A stretch of DNA of 54,857 nucleotides from Candidatus Saccharimonadota bacterium (GCA_018060465.1 JAGOVX010000002.1:1-54857); one strand, 5' to 3'. Shown: positions 1 to 7,615, counted from the first letter of the stretch. Notes: generated by a model from the letters alone, not told the origin. Numbers and translations are program-made.

Positions 1-3
1 CCA

Positions 4-561
4 ATGGACGATATTCGTGTATCAACCGTCACGATGCCGCTAGACCAGCCAATCTATACGCTTGCAAACAAATTTGAAAAAGAAGACGTAAAACAAGTTG
101 TTACCAAGAAAGCAAAAACCAACCAAGATGCACTAAAGAATTACGAACGAATTGCTGTTGGCGTACTTGGGGTGTTGGGGCTTGCAGCCATTGCGTACGG
201 TATGCGTCGGCAAATCTTCAAATCACCATACCAGCGGGAGCTTGATCGTATTTACAGGTTACACGATGGTATTATTATCCGAGCCAGCAAACCAGCAGAC
301 ATGACGGGCAAAAATGTAGTGACGGTAAAAAGCTTTGATGACATGCTGAATTTAGAGGAGGAGCTAAAAGTACCGATTGTTTCAAGTCCCGCAGGCAACG
401 ACGGTACGCGCTTCATCATTATTCGTGACGACATAGTGTATGTATATCCACTTGGCAACGTGCTACTAGACGATGAGTCTATAGAAGAAGCGGATAAAAT
501 TGCCTTGCAGAAACGGCCACTGGGCACCGCTGCAAAAACATATAAGCGGCGCATTCAGTAG
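4..561 (+). CDS. single-pass membrane protein of unknown function (5' end uncertain)
   Basis: A 185-residue reading frame from the first ATG in the window; the frame is open to the window edge, so the true start may lie upstream. Residues 1-48 are hydrophilic, 50-67 form one transmembrane helix, and the rest is a soluble mixed domain containing a stretch of the type V.V.SFDDML.L followed by a hydrophobic strand and DDIVYVYP. That pattern is loosely reminiscent of DUF5305-like extracytoplasmic domains, which is only a guess. It lies 15 bp upstream of the LexA-like gene, which has its own -10 box, so the two need not be co-transcribed. No function is assigned. Confidence 0.6.
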   Translation: MDDIRVSTVTMPLDQPIYTLANKFEKEDVKQVVTKKAKTNQDALKNYERIAVGVLGVLGLAAIAYGMRRQIFKSPYQRELDRIYRLHDGIIIRASKPADMTGKNVVTVKSFDDMLNLEEELKVPIVSSPAGNDGTRFIIIRDDIVYVYPLGNVLLDDESIEEADKIALQKRPLGTAAKTYKRRIQ

Positions 562-564
562 CGG

Positions 565-570
565 TATAAT
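565..570 (+). promoter_or_regulatory. -10 box (TATAAT), leaderless promoter
   Basis: TATAAT lies 6 nt before the ATG at 577 and there is no Shine-Dalgarno sequence, so transcription should begin at or next to the start codon. No clear -35 box is visible. Confidence 0.6.
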
Positions 571-576
571 AGACGT

Positions 577-975
577 ATGACACACGAGCGCGCAAGTAAG
601 AAACAGCAAGAACTCCTGAGTTTTGTCGATGGGTTTATAAAGGGTAATGGCTACGGGCCAAGTTATCGTGAAATTATGCGAGCGCTGGGGTACAAGTCAG
701 TTTCCACCGTAGCAACGCACATTGACGGACTAATAGTAAAAGGCTATTTGCGTCGTGGCGTTGATAATTCTGCTCGATCTTTAGAAGTTGTGACTCTGCG
801 AGAGCCAGCGCAGGTGAAGGCGGAAAGTCAAAGCGTATTCGAGGATGAACTGGTAGAGAAAATACAGGCACTCAAGCTTTCTGACGAGCAGTATCAGCAA
901 GTACTAGCCGTATTAGACATATTACACATGCCAGATGTTGCCAAGAAGCTACATCAAAACATTGAACCCTCTTGA
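577..975 (+). CDS. LexA-like winged-helix DNA-binding protein lacking the S24 peptidase domain
   Basis: The 132-residue protein matches the LexA N-terminal DNA-binding domain at about residues 5-72: a KKQQELLSF helix, then GYGPSYREIMRALGYKS and the VATHIDGLIVKGYLRR recognition helix/wing region. LexA is normally about 200 residues, with an Ala-Gly cleavage site and a Ser/Lys peptidase; here the sequence ends in a 60-residue acidic helical tail with neither. It may therefore be a repressor that cannot self-cleave, or a regulator unrelated to the SOS response. The start is fixed by a TATAAT box 6 nt upstream. It ends in TGA at 973-975, just before the tRNA-Asn promoter. Confidence 0.75.
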   Translation: MTHERASKKQQELLSFVDGFIKGNGYGPSYREIMRALGYKSVSTVATHIDGLIVKGYLRRGVDNSARSLEVVTLREPAQVKAESQSVFEDELVEKIQALKLSDEQYQQVLAVLDILHMPDVAKKLHQNIEPS

Positions 976-1001
976 CGATATCAGGGGTAGAACTGTATAA
1001 T
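972..1001 (+). promoter_or_regulatory. promoter of tRNA-Asn
   Basis: TTGACG at 972-977 and TATAAT at 996-1001 are separated by 18 nt. The expected transcription start is near 1008, about 18 nt before the mature tRNA. The -35 box overlaps the stop codon of the LexA-like gene. Confidence 0.7.
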
Positions 1002-1025
1002 CACGAGAGTATTCGTAGCATATAT

Positions 1026-1100
1026 TCCGGGGTAGCGCAGCGGTAGCGCAGTTGACTGTTAATCAATTGGTCGCGGGTTCGAATCCCGCCCCCGGAGCCA
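1026..1100 (+). tRNA. tRNA-Asn (GTT)
   Basis: The acceptor stem TCCGGGG (1026-1032) pairs with CCCCGGA (1090-1096), followed by discriminator G and an encoded CCA (1098-1100). The anticodon loop contains CTGTTAA, with anticodon GTT, and the T arm GCGGGTTCGAATCCCGC is canonical. The encoded CCA means no end repair is needed for maturation. Confidence 0.95.
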
Positions 1101-1139
1101 CATAAAATGAGTCAGGCTAAATGTCTGACTCTTTTTATG
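1101..1139 (+). terminator. rho-independent terminator of tRNA-Asn
   Basis: The inverted repeat GAGTCAG (1109-1115) / CTGACTC (1125-1131) is followed by TTTTT. The flanks CATAAAA and TTTTATG extend the stem around one mismatch, so it could also work in the opposite direction. Confidence 0.8.
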
Positions 1140-1140
1140 T

Positions 1141-1384
1141 GTCCCTAGGCCGGTCTGAACCTGCGACAGAGATTTTCCAGAGGAAAAGATCGTAGTCGCT
1201 GGTTCGGCGAAGGCGACGTAGCAGAGAAAAGCACGAAGTATTTTTCTCTGCAAGAAGCCGGAGGAACCGCAGGCGATATCCAGTCTCGAGAGCCATGCTG
1301 AGCGGGTAAATACACTAAATAGGCTCCATGACCGGAACACCTTGACCCCAATAAAGGAGCGTGGCTCCGAATCTTTTTGTAAGT
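1141..1384. other. structured non-coding interval, possible small RNA
   Basis: About 240 bp without a convincing gene, noticeably more GC-rich than the coding sequence that follows it. It contains several perfect hairpins: TTTTCC/GGAAAA (1173-1187, 3-nt loop), GTCGC/GCGAC (1195-1199 with 1213-1217), GCAGAGAAAA/TTTTCTCTGC (1221-1230 with 1242-1251), and GGAGC/GCTCC (1356-1368, loop GTG) followed by a short T run at 1373-1377 that looks like a plus-strand terminator. No known RNA family was recognised. It lies between the tRNA terminator and the -10 box of the next gene. Confidence 0.35.
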
Positions 1385-1390
1385 TATAAT
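1385..1390 (+). promoter_or_regulatory. -10 box (TATAAT), leaderless promoter
   Basis: TATAAT is 6 nt before the ATG at 1397 and no ribosome binding site is present. Confidence 0.6.
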
Positions 1391-1396
1391 TAGGCT

Positions 1397-1909
1397 ATGA
1401 ATCTTTATCATCATGTACCCGAGCATCAAAATGGAGCAGTAATTTATCCACTTAATCAGTTAAAAGAAAAATTTCCTGATATTTATAAAAAACAGAGTGC
1501 AAAATACGACACCATACAGGAAAAAGACGTAGAGATCCCTAATTTTGGCTATTGGAATGATTGCGTCAATTTAATGCCTGTAAACCCCGGACTTGTCAAA
1601 ATAGAGCTTGATAAATATGGGCACGACACAAGTTGGCCGTGGAATTTCTATAAGATCGACCCAGATATGCTAGACCATTCTAAGCTTATTATTATGATTA
1701 TGACCGAAGATGACGGCATCTTCAAACGTCATTTCATGCCATTCACTAAAGGAGCCTACGAAAAGCATTGTCATATCGGAGAGCCAACCCGACGCGTTTT
1801 TCAGGAAGCAAAAGAAATGGGTGAGCAGCCAAACACATTTGCTCGAGTCCCCCACGTACTTTATAAAGATTCTATAGATACCACGGGACTTGAAATAGTG
1901 AATTTTTAA
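1397..1909 (+). CDS. conserved-looking hypothetical protein, 170 aa
   Basis: A soluble protein with no signal peptide or membrane helix. It begins MNLYHHVP, has the motif PLNQLKEKFPDIY near residue 20, a WND...MPVNP segment near residues 50-60 and conserved-looking aromatic/His residues (FYKIDPDMLDHSKL; YEKHCHIGEP). The N-terminal layout resembles uncharacterised proteins found scattered in bacteria, but I cannot name a family or activity. It is expressed alone: a leaderless promoter precedes it and the next gene has its own -10 box 120 bp downstream. Confidence 0.6.
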   Translation: MNLYHHVPEHQNGAVIYPLNQLKEKFPDIYKKQSAKYDTIQEKDVEIPNFGYWNDCVNLMPVNPGLVKIELDKYGHDTSWPWNFYKIDPDMLDHSKLIIMIMTEDDGIFKRHFMPFTKGAYEKHCHIGEPTRRVFQEAKEMGEQPNTFARVPHVLYKDSIDTTGLEIVNF

Positions 1910-2019
1910 GCCCACGACCAATAAGTGAAATCGGATTCGATTATTTTGTATGATGGTGACGGAAGAATCCTGTCAAAAACCAGCTAACTGTGGCTCTATG
2001 TAATTTTTCTATAAAGATT

Positions 2020-2025
2020 TATAAT
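2020..2025 (+). promoter_or_regulatory. -10 box (TATAAT), leaderless promoter
   Basis: TATAAT is 7 nt before the ATG at 2033; no Shine-Dalgarno sequence lies between them. Confidence 0.55.
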
Positions 2026-2032
2026 CTAATCA

Positions 2033-2644
2033 ATGAACCGCACGCGCAAGTATAGAAAAGGCCAGATTATTTTGTATGGTGGCGAGGCCACTAATGCTGT
2101 GTTTGTGGTAAAGAGTGGGATTGTACGCGCGTATAGTATTTCTGAGAATGGCAATGAAGTGATTATAGCGCTGTTTGGTGCGGGTGATTATTTCCCTTCG
2201 TTTCATAGCGAACACGAAAACCCTATCGCACTATTCTATTACGATGTGCTGCACGAAGCAGAGATTGAGCGGGTCCCATTTGCCGAATTTGTGTCAAACG
2301 CTACGACACAACCTATCTTACTGCAAGAAAAACGATACATCGGCGCGCTGCTGCATATTAGTGCCGTCGTGCAGGCGAGTGCCGATAAAAAAATAGCCCA
2401 TACGCTGCGGTATTTGGCTGTTCGTTTCAAAGCACCCATGCCCACCAAAATCTACACGCGAATTGACATAAAACTTACGCAGCAAAACATTGCAGATATT
2501 TGTAATACTTCAAGAGAAACAACCAACATCGAACTTGGTAAGCTAAAGTCGGCAGGTATGATAACTGAGCGAAATAAATATTACTCGGTTGACCTAAGGA
2601 AATTAAATAAACGCATAGGTGAAGATCTGTCGATTTCGCTTTAG
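2033..2644 (+). CDS. Crp/Fnr-family transcriptional regulator
   Basis: The 203-residue protein has an N-terminal cNMP-binding-like beta-roll (about residues 5-110; VFVVKSGIVRAYS, ALFGAGDYFP) and a C-terminal Crp-type winged helix (about 140-195; LTQQNIADICNTSRETTN as helix-turn-helix). The Arg-Ala phosphate-binding signature of true cAMP binders is not evident, so the effector is unknown. There are no clustered cysteines for an Fnr iron-sulphur centre. It converges with the response regulator at 2652, with only 7 bp between the stops. Confidence 0.85.
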   Translation: MNRTRKYRKGQIILYGGEATNAVFVVKSGIVRAYSISENGNEVIIALFGAGDYFPSFHSEHENPIALFYYDVLHEAEIERVPFAEFVSNATTQPILLQEKRYIGALLHISAVVQASADKKIAHTLRYLAVRFKAPMPTKIYTRIDIKLTQQNIADICNTSRETTNIELGKLKSAGMITERNKYYSVDLRKLNKRIGEDLSISL

Positions 2645-2651
2645 CTAGTAC

Positions 2652-3014
2652 CTAGGAATTATCTTCGACAATTTTGATAATTTCATCTGGAGTTGCCCAG
2701 GCTTTTAGCATGTAGCGGGTTGCACCAAGTTCGAGTACTTCATTTACGTCATCTTTTGAATCTAAATTGCTAAATACAATGACGGGAATATTGTGCGTGT
2801 TTTTAAATTGTCGCAAAAAATCTTTTCCGTCCATAATGGGCATCAGTAGGTCGAGCAAAATGATAGCCGGCTGAATGTTTTTTAGTATATCAAGGGCGTC
2901 TTTGCCGTTTGCAGCATGCGTCACATCGTAGCCAGCTTTTGTAAGCATAATACCAAACGCGTCACTAAGTGTTGCGTCGTCTTCAACTAAAAGCACTGTT
3001 TTGTTTTTGTTCAT
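2652..3014 (-). CDS. single-domain response regulator
   Basis: A CheY-like receiver of 120 residues with no output domain. The acidic pocket EDD (11-13), phosphoacceptor D55 (in LLDLLMP), switch S82 and invariant K104 are all present. It is encoded directly downstream of the histidine kinase and is the likely cognate receiver; output would have to be by protein-protein contact. The Shine-Dalgarno sequence GAAAGGA precedes the ATG. The 66-bp gap to the kinase gene contains a perfect hairpin that may set relative expression. Confidence 0.9.
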   Translation of the reverse strand: MNKNKTVLLVEDDATLSDAFGIMLTKAGYDVTHAANGKDALDILKNIQPAIILLDLLMPIMDGKDFLRQFKNTHNIPVIVFSNLDSKDDVNEVLELGATRYMLKAWATPDEIIKIVEDNS

Positions 3015-3060
3015 AGCCGTCCTTTCGTGACTGTGTTTCTACTACCTACCATACCAAATT

Positions 3061-3081
3061 GCTCACAGACATTCTGTGAGC
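3061..3081 (-). terminator. intercistronic hairpin between kinase and response regulator
   Basis: A perfect 9-bp inverted repeat GCTCACAGA / TCTGTGAGC with a 3-nt loop. It overlaps the last base of the kinase stop codon and is followed on the minus strand by AATTTGG rather than a T run. It is more likely an mRNA-stabilising or attenuating hairpin than a full terminator. Confidence 0.4.
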
Positions 3082-4844
3082 TACACCACATTTTGCTTGG
3101 TGGGCAGCAGAAGCGTAAATGTTGACCCTCCGCCACTATTCTTCGCGTACAGCAGATCGCCACCTTGGCTCAGTGCGAGCATTTTGGCAAGGTACAGGCC
3201 AAGGCCGCTGCCGCCTTCGCTTCTTGAAAATTCATTATCAATCCGACTAAATTTTTGAAACAACTTCGACTCATCATTTGCATCGATACCCACGCCGGTG
3301 TCTGCGACGGAAAACTCCACCATGCCCAAATCGCGGTTATTTTTTAGCGTTATTTTTATAGTAGATTTTTTGTAGGAATATTTTACTGCATTGCTGAGCA
3401 AGTTTTCGATAATCATCATTGAAAACTTTTCATCTGCGGTGCAATACAGTGATTTTGGCAGGGATCGTTTGATAGCTATGCCTTTGTTTTTTGTGGTGTC
3501 GGCAAGTTCATCAATGGCGGAATGTACCAGCGTTACAATATCAATTTTTTCAGCAGTGACTTTGAGCTGCCCAGCATCTGCTTTGGCGACGATTAGTAAC
3601 TGGTCGATGATTTCGAGCTGACGTTCGTTTGCTCCATAGGCTTTTTCGGCAATGTCAATTTGTTCTGGGTTTAAGGCTCCGAAATATCCCTTTTTCAACA
3701 TTCCGATATATTGTCGTACTCCAGTGGCGGGGGTTCTGAGCTGATGTGATGCCAGTGCGAGTAATTCGTCTTTGGTTTTTTGGATGTTTTCGGCGTGTTC
3801 CAGCTGGAGTGTGCGGCTCCGTTTGCTGAGCATCGAATACACAAAATATGCTAGCAGCAAGCTTAGAAAAATGCCAATAACAAGGATGGTGTTTTGCGGG
3901 CTTGCAAGCGAACGGCTGTAGTTATTTTCGGAATAAAACGTTACTTTCCACGTGCGGTCGTTTAGCGTTAGATTTCTTTCGATGCTATTTGGGCTCGGTT
4001 CATATTTTTCGCTTGTGTAAATTTCATTTGGGCTGCCTTGTTCGGTAATGTCTTGCACGTGGTAGTGACTAATTTCGACATCATTTAGCACATCTTGCTG
4101 CGCAAATACATCAATCGGACGATAAATAAGGTAGGTGTAGCCAATGATTTTTTCGTCTCTTTGATCTTTTGGCACATTGACGAGGCCATCGCGATACACG
4201 GGGTAACACATAAGTATGCTAACGGGTTTTCGACTTGCGGATGATGTTTCGTCTTGAACGGCAACGACGGGCGCACTGGCGCTGGCTTCGCCACTTGTTT
4301 TTGCTCGTAGCATTGCGTCACGGCGGCTTTTTTCAGAGTACATATCAAAACCAATTGCCTTTAGGTTTCTTTCTGTTTCTGGGTAAAGAAAGCGAATAGG
4401 AGTGTAAAGATCACGCACTCCGCTGGGGGCTACCCTGACAGATTCTGCCGACTCATATGCCTGCAATTGATCGTGAGACACAGCGTCTGCAAAGCCTATG
4501 CCAAGCAGTTCTTTGAACTTGTTGCCGGCCATTAATGTCGATGTATAGGTGTTCCAATCGCTGGTCGTGATGGCATTTCTGCCTTTGATATTTATCATGC
4601 CGGCTGCACCACGCAGGGCTTGGCGATAGGATGCCGAACGTGCCTCGATATAACTTGCGAGAGCCGTGGCTTGTTGGGTTTCGGTGAGAGTGAGGTTGCT
4701 TCTTTGCTTGTTGAGAGTTGCATCGTAGAGCAAGTAGGTTGAACCAGCGCTTAATACAAGCGTCAACACAAACATCAGAATACTGAATCTCTCTAGAGAA
4801 AACCTACTTCTTTTCATAATTTGCGCAATTTTTTCTACGTCCAT
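3081..4844 (-). CDS. membrane histidine kinase with CHASE-type sensor
   Basis: A 587-residue kinase from the ATG at 4844. The first membrane helix is near residues 20-40; an extracytoplasmic region of about 270 residues resembling CHASE1 follows (YRQALRGAAGMI, LLGIGFADAV), then a second helix (ILVIGIFLSLLLAYFVYSML). The cytoplasmic part has the dimerisation box SHQLRTP with phosphoacceptor His367, the N box (IENLLSNAVKYS), G1 (DTGVGID) and G2 (GSGLGLYLAK). CHASE1 domains sense small extracellular ligands; the ligand here is unknown. A GTG nine codons upstream is less likely because a -10 box lies 6 nt before the ATG, within that extension. Confidence 0.88.
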   Translation of the reverse strand: MDVEKIAQIMKRSRFSLERFSILMFVLTLVLSAGSTYLLYDATLNKQRSNLTLTETQQATALASYIEARSASYRQALRGAAGMINIKGRNAITTSDWNTYTSTLMAGNKFKELLGIGFADAVSHDQLQAYESAESVRVAPSGVRDLYTPIRFLYPETERNLKAIGFDMYSEKSRRDAMLRAKTSGEASASAPVVAVQDETSSASRKPVSILMCYPVYRDGLVNVPKDQRDEKIIGYTYLIYRPIDVFAQQDVLNDVEISHYHVQDITEQGSPNEIYTSEKYEPSPNSIERNLTLNDRTWKVTFYSENNYSRSLASPQNTILVIGIFLSLLLAYFVYSMLSKRSRTLQLEHAENIQKTKDELLALASHQLRTPATGVRQYIGMLKKGYFGALNPEQIDIAEKAYGANERQLEIIDQLLIVAKADAGQLKVTAEKIDIVTLVHSAIDELADTTKNKGIAIKRSLPKSLYCTADEKFSMMIIENLLSNAVKYSYKKSTIKITLKNNRDLGMVEFSVADTGVGIDANDESKLFQKFSRIDNEFSRSEGGSGLGLYLAKMLALSQGGDLLYAKNSGGGSTFTLLLPTKQNVV

Positions 4845-4850
4845 AGCATT

Positions 4851-4856
4851 ACTGTA
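4851..4856 (-). promoter_or_regulatory. extended -10 box (TG-G-TACAGT), leaderless promoter
   Basis: On the minus strand TGGTACAGT is followed by 6 nt and the ATG at 4844. This supports that ATG over the upstream GTG at 4871. Confidence 0.5.
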
Positions 4857-4986
4857 CCAGATTGTAATCACGAAAAATGTTGTCTAGGCAACAGAACTGG
4901 TGTTTGTTGCGTCATATTTTGGAAATTTGCTAGTCGCTATTATTGGATTATCGCAAGCAACAGAAGCGAACATTAACAACAAAAGA

Positions 4987-5067
4987 ATGGCACAGAAACA
5001 GTTGCCCGGCGGCCATTCGCTGGTACATAAGGAGGATCATAAATTAGAAAAAGGAGGACGGACATGA
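4987..5067 (+). CDS. possible 26-residue peptide coupled to the next small gene
   Basis: A short hydrophilic reading frame (begins MAQKQLPGGHS) whose TGA overlaps the ATG of the 55-residue gene as ATGA, the usual arrangement for coupled translation. Its own start has no good ribosome binding site, so it may be only upstream leader sequence; two strong Shine-Dalgarno motifs (5028-5034 region and 5051-5056) lie inside it. Confidence 0.3.
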   Translation: MAQKQLPGGHSLVHKEDHKLEKGGRT

Positions 5068-5231
5068 TAACACTATCAAAAGATCAACTCGAACAAAGGA
5101 TTCATCGATTTTTATCACGAAAAGCTGATGAATTTCCAGAAATCTTTGAAGAAGATACGATGACCAAAGCATGGCAGCGACTACGAACGTTTATAGCGGA
5201 ACTGCACATGTACAGGACGCGAACAGCGTAA
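5064..5231 (+). CDS. small hypothetical protein, 55 aa
   Basis: A frame of 55 codons behind a near-perfect AAAGGAGG (5050-5057) with 6-nt spacing. The product (starts MITLSKDQLEQR) is highly charged and probably helical, with a DEFPEIFEED acidic patch followed by a WQRLRTF basic helix; it has no membrane segment. It lies 48 bp upstream of the GlsB-like gene and is probably co-transcribed with it. No family was recognised. Confidence 0.6.
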   Translation: MITLSKDQLEQRIHRFLSRKADEFPEIFEEDTMTKAWQRLRTFIAELHMYRTRTA

Positions 5232-5279
5232 CACTTCACTAATCACACTAACCAATGTTTAATCTAAAGGAGAAATAAT

Positions 5280-5534
5280 ATGTCAATAATTGTATGGATA
5301 ATCTTCGGTGCACTAGCTGGATGGGTAGCATCTATGGTTGCAGGAACTGATGCACGACAAGGTGCATTTGCGAATATAGTAGTCGGTATTCTGGGTTCAT
5401 TCCTCGGCGGCTTCCTAATGTCGCTTATTGGTAAAAGTGGGGTGACAGGTTTCAACCTATACAGCGCTATTGTTGCAGTACTAGGCTCTGTGGTACTACT
5501 TACCATCTACAAAGCCGTGATGAAAAACGCATAG
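5280..5534 (+). CDS. GlsB/YeaQ/YmgE-family small membrane protein
   Basis: 84 residues with the family's usual three short membrane helices and Gly-rich faces: IFGALAGWVASMVAG at the N-terminus, then ANIVVGILGSFLGGFLM and a C-terminal AIVAVLGSVVLLTIY. The family (transglycosylase-associated, Pfam Transgly_assoc) is often stress-induced, with unknown biochemical role. AAAGGAGA precedes the ATG and a strong terminator follows. Confidence 0.9.
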   Translation: MSIIVWIIFGALAGWVASMVAGTDARQGAFANIVVGILGSFLGGFLMSLIGKSGVTGFNLYSAIVAVLGSVVLLTIYKAVMKNA

Positions 5535-5555
5535 GTACATAATAACGCCTAAGAT

Positions 5556-5589
5556 AAAAAGCCATACCCGCATAACGGTATGGCTTTTT
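5556..5589 (+). terminator. rho-independent terminator after the GlsB-like gene
   Basis: AAAAAGCCATACC (5556-5568) pairs perfectly with GGTATGGCTTTTT (5577-5589). The symmetric A/T arms make it potentially bidirectional. Confidence 0.9.
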
Positions 5590-5683
5590 GTTATATAGGT
5601 AGTGCGGTAATTCACGATATTGGCGCGATCTGTCATACTGTAGTAATGGCACTGTATCATCACACGCATCACAGGAAAATTAC

Positions 5684-6229
5684 ATGAAATACGTTGCACT
5701 GCTGCGAGGTGTCAATGTGGGCGGCAAGCATCGTGTTCCGCAAGCAGATTTTAAAAAAGTGCTAGAAAGCTTGGGATTTTACAACGTTGCTATTTATTTA
5801 AATTCGGGCAATGCGGTGTTTTCGAGCGATGTGGTGGTTGACACACTGCAGGTACAAACCGCACTGGAAAGCTTTTTTGGTTTTTCAATACCTACGTTGA
5901 TTTTACGGGCCGACAAGCTGCAAATGATCGCTGGCTCAATACCAGATGATTGGAGCAACGATTCGGCAAACCCAGAAAAGCGCGGCCAAAAATCCGATGT
6001 GGTGTATCTTTTTGATGAGGTGAACAACGCGGATATTTTACACGAAATTGGTTATAATCCTGAGATTGAAACTATGCAGTATGTCGATGGGGCTGTGATC
6101 GCAAACATAGCCCGAACACATCAGGCAAAGGGAAGTTTGCAAAAAATGATGGGCACACCTTTGTATGCAAAATTGACGGTGAGAAACGTGAATACTGCCA
6201 GAAAATTAGCCGAGCTTTGCAATGAGTAA
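5684..6229 (+). CDS. DUF1697 family protein
   Basis: 181 residues with the family start YVALLRGVNVGGK, the LGF..V.IYLNSGNAVF segment and the C-terminal YAKLTVRNVNTARKL. DUF1697 proteins are widespread soluble proteins of unknown function. An AGGAAAA ribosome binding site precedes the ATG. The 3' end overlaps msrA by 8 bp, so the two are translationally coupled and the protein may share the oxidative-damage context. Confidence 0.88.
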   Translation: MKYVALLRGVNVGGKHRVPQADFKKVLESLGFYNVAIYLNSGNAVFSSDVVVDTLQVQTALESFFGFSIPTLILRADKLQMIAGSIPDDWSNDSANPEKRGQKSDVVYLFDEVNNADILHEIGYNPEIETMQYVDGAVIANIARTHQAKGSLQKMMGTPLYAKLTVRNVNTARKLAELCNE

Positions 6230-6713
6230 AAAAGCATATTTAGCTGGCGGGTGTTTTTGGGGCATGGAAGAATTGGTGCGAAACCAACCAGGAATCATTG
6301 ATACCGAAGTCGGATATTTGGGTGGCAACAATGAGAATCCAAATTATGCAAACCATCCGGGGTATGCCGAAGGGCTCGAAATTAGCTACGATGATACCAA
6401 AACGTCGTATCTAAATATATTGGATTTCTTTTTTCAGGTGCACGATCCGACCACGAGAAATCAGCAGGGCAATGATATAGGCACATCATATCGATCGGCG
6501 ATATTTTATCAAAATAAGGCCGAACTGGCGGATGCAAAACGAATGATTGGCATCGTAAATGCATCGGGAAATTGGCCGCAGCCGGTTGTCACGAGCCTTG
6601 AGCCATTTACGGTTTTTTGGCCTGCCGAGACCGAGCATCAGGATTATTTACGTGACAATCCAGGTGGCTATACGTGTCATTATGTACGATCATTTGGTAG
6701 TTACTTGCACTAA
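6222..6713 (+). CDS. msrA: peptide methionine-(S)-S-oxide reductase MsrA
   Basis: 163 residues. The catalytic motif GGCFWG holds nucleophile Cys11; the substrate pocket is seen in HDPTTRNQQGNDIGTSYRS, and the C-terminal NPGGYTCHYVR carries a further Cys. It reduces the S epimer of methionine sulphoxide, free or in proteins, with thiol electrons. No signal peptide, so it acts in the cytoplasm. It overlaps the DUF1697 gene and is followed by msrB after 35 bp, giving both stereospecific repair activities in one unit. Confidence 0.95.
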   Translation: MSKKAYLAGGCFWGMEELVRNQPGIIDTEVGYLGGNNENPNYANHPGYAEGLEISYDDTKTSYLNILDFFFQVHDPTTRNQQGNDIGTSYRSAIFYQNKAELADAKRMIGIVNASGNWPQPVVTSLEPFTVFWPAETEHQDYLRDNPGGYTCHYVRSFGSYLH

Positions 6714-6748
6714 AAACGATAGCGTCAACTGCTATATAAGGAGAAAAG

Positions 6749-7117
6749 ATGAACGAACTTACTGATGAAGAAAAACGAATAATTTTAGATAAAGGTACCG
6801 AAGCACCGTGGTCTGGTGATTTGCTGGGCACTACAGCGCAGGGGTTGTACGTATGTCGACAGTGCGATGCTCCGCTGTATCGATCACAGGACAAGTTTGA
6901 ATCACACTGTGGCTGGCCGAGTTTTGACGATGAAATTGCCCATGCGGTGCGGCGAACAGTCGATGCCGACGGCACGCGAACAGAAATCACCTGCGCAGCA
7001 TGTGGCGGGCATTTGGGTCATGTGTTTGAGGGCGAGGGGTTGACTATAAAGAACATACGTCACTGTGTGAACTCAATATCTATGAAATTTGTACCACAAA
7101 AATCGGATGACGCGTAG
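6749..7117 (+). CDS. msrB: peptide methionine-(R)-S-oxide reductase MsrB
   Basis: 122 residues. Two CxxC pairs (C36/C39 and C82/C85) form the structural zinc site; the catalytic Cys106 is in IRHCVNS, and GHLGHVF and HCGWPSF are family signatures. It repairs the R epimer of methionine sulphoxide. AAGGAG precedes the ATG. Cytoplasmic; partner of the upstream msrA. Confidence 0.95.
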   Translation: MNELTDEEKRIILDKGTEAPWSGDLLGTTAQGLYVCRQCDAPLYRSQDKFESHCGWPSFDDEIAHAVRRTVDADGTRTEITCAACGGHLGHVFEGEGLTIKNIRHCVNSISMKFVPQKSDDA

Positions 7118-7124
7118 GCACGAC

Positions 7125-7559
7125 TTATCCGACAGTTTCGGCGCCGACCATGCCACCAGAAGTTTGAGCTTCTTGAAGCAGCATCTGCAAGGTTGGTAGG
7201 TGTATATCGTTAATCTTTTTGATTCGTATGCAGCTACGGCCCACACTCACCTTTCCTAAATCTGCAGTGTATTTTTCTGCCAAATATTGACCATCTTTGC
7301 AGGCACACACATAGAGGCTAATGTAATTTTTTTGGTTGGCAAGTGCCACGATTGGCCATGGTTTTGGTTGCTTGGTTTTTCGATCAATGTAGTGAAATGT
7401 GCCATAGCCTAGCATGTTGTATGCAAAGTGCGGTGCGAGATCGGGTGCAGATTTTTGGATAAATTCATGCAAGAAATTGACCGCATCTTTGCGCTCGGCT
7501 GGAACACTATCTAAGTACTCCTCGACGGTATGAGCACTATTGCTGGCGAACATATTCAT
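7125..7559 (-). CDS. DUF1801 family protein
   Basis: 144 residues with the family pattern: VEEYLDSVPAERKDAV helix, APHFAYNMLGYG, PIVALANQKNYISLYV and a C-terminal SCIRIKKIND. DUF1801 (YdhG-like) proteins are small soluble proteins of uncertain role, some with iron-binding frataxin-like folds. AAAGGAAA precedes the ATG. It converges with msrB, 7 bp apart, and diverges from the small membrane protein at 7628. Confidence 0.85.
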   Translation of the reverse strand: MNMFASNSAHTVEEYLDSVPAERKDAVNFLHEFIQKSAPDLAPHFAYNMLGYGTFHYIDRKTKQPKPWPIVALANQKNYISLYVCACKDGQYLAEKYTADLGKVSVGRSCIRIKKINDIHLPTLQMLLQEAQTSGGMVGAETVG

Positions 7560-7615
7560 ATTTTTCCTTTCGGTAATGCTACGAGAATTATAGCAAATAT
7601 CGCATCGTTACTTGC

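Noticed and set aside
1026-1100. tRNA-Asn as an integration site for a mobile element
   Set aside because: No duplicated tRNA 3' segment, integrase or phage-like gene was seen in the following sequence.
1059-1340. Minus-strand frame of 93 codons ending in GRDSNPRP over the tRNA
   Set aside because: GRDSNPRP is the well-known artefact of translating the antisense strand of a tRNA T arm (GGGATTCGAACCC). No gene is claimed.
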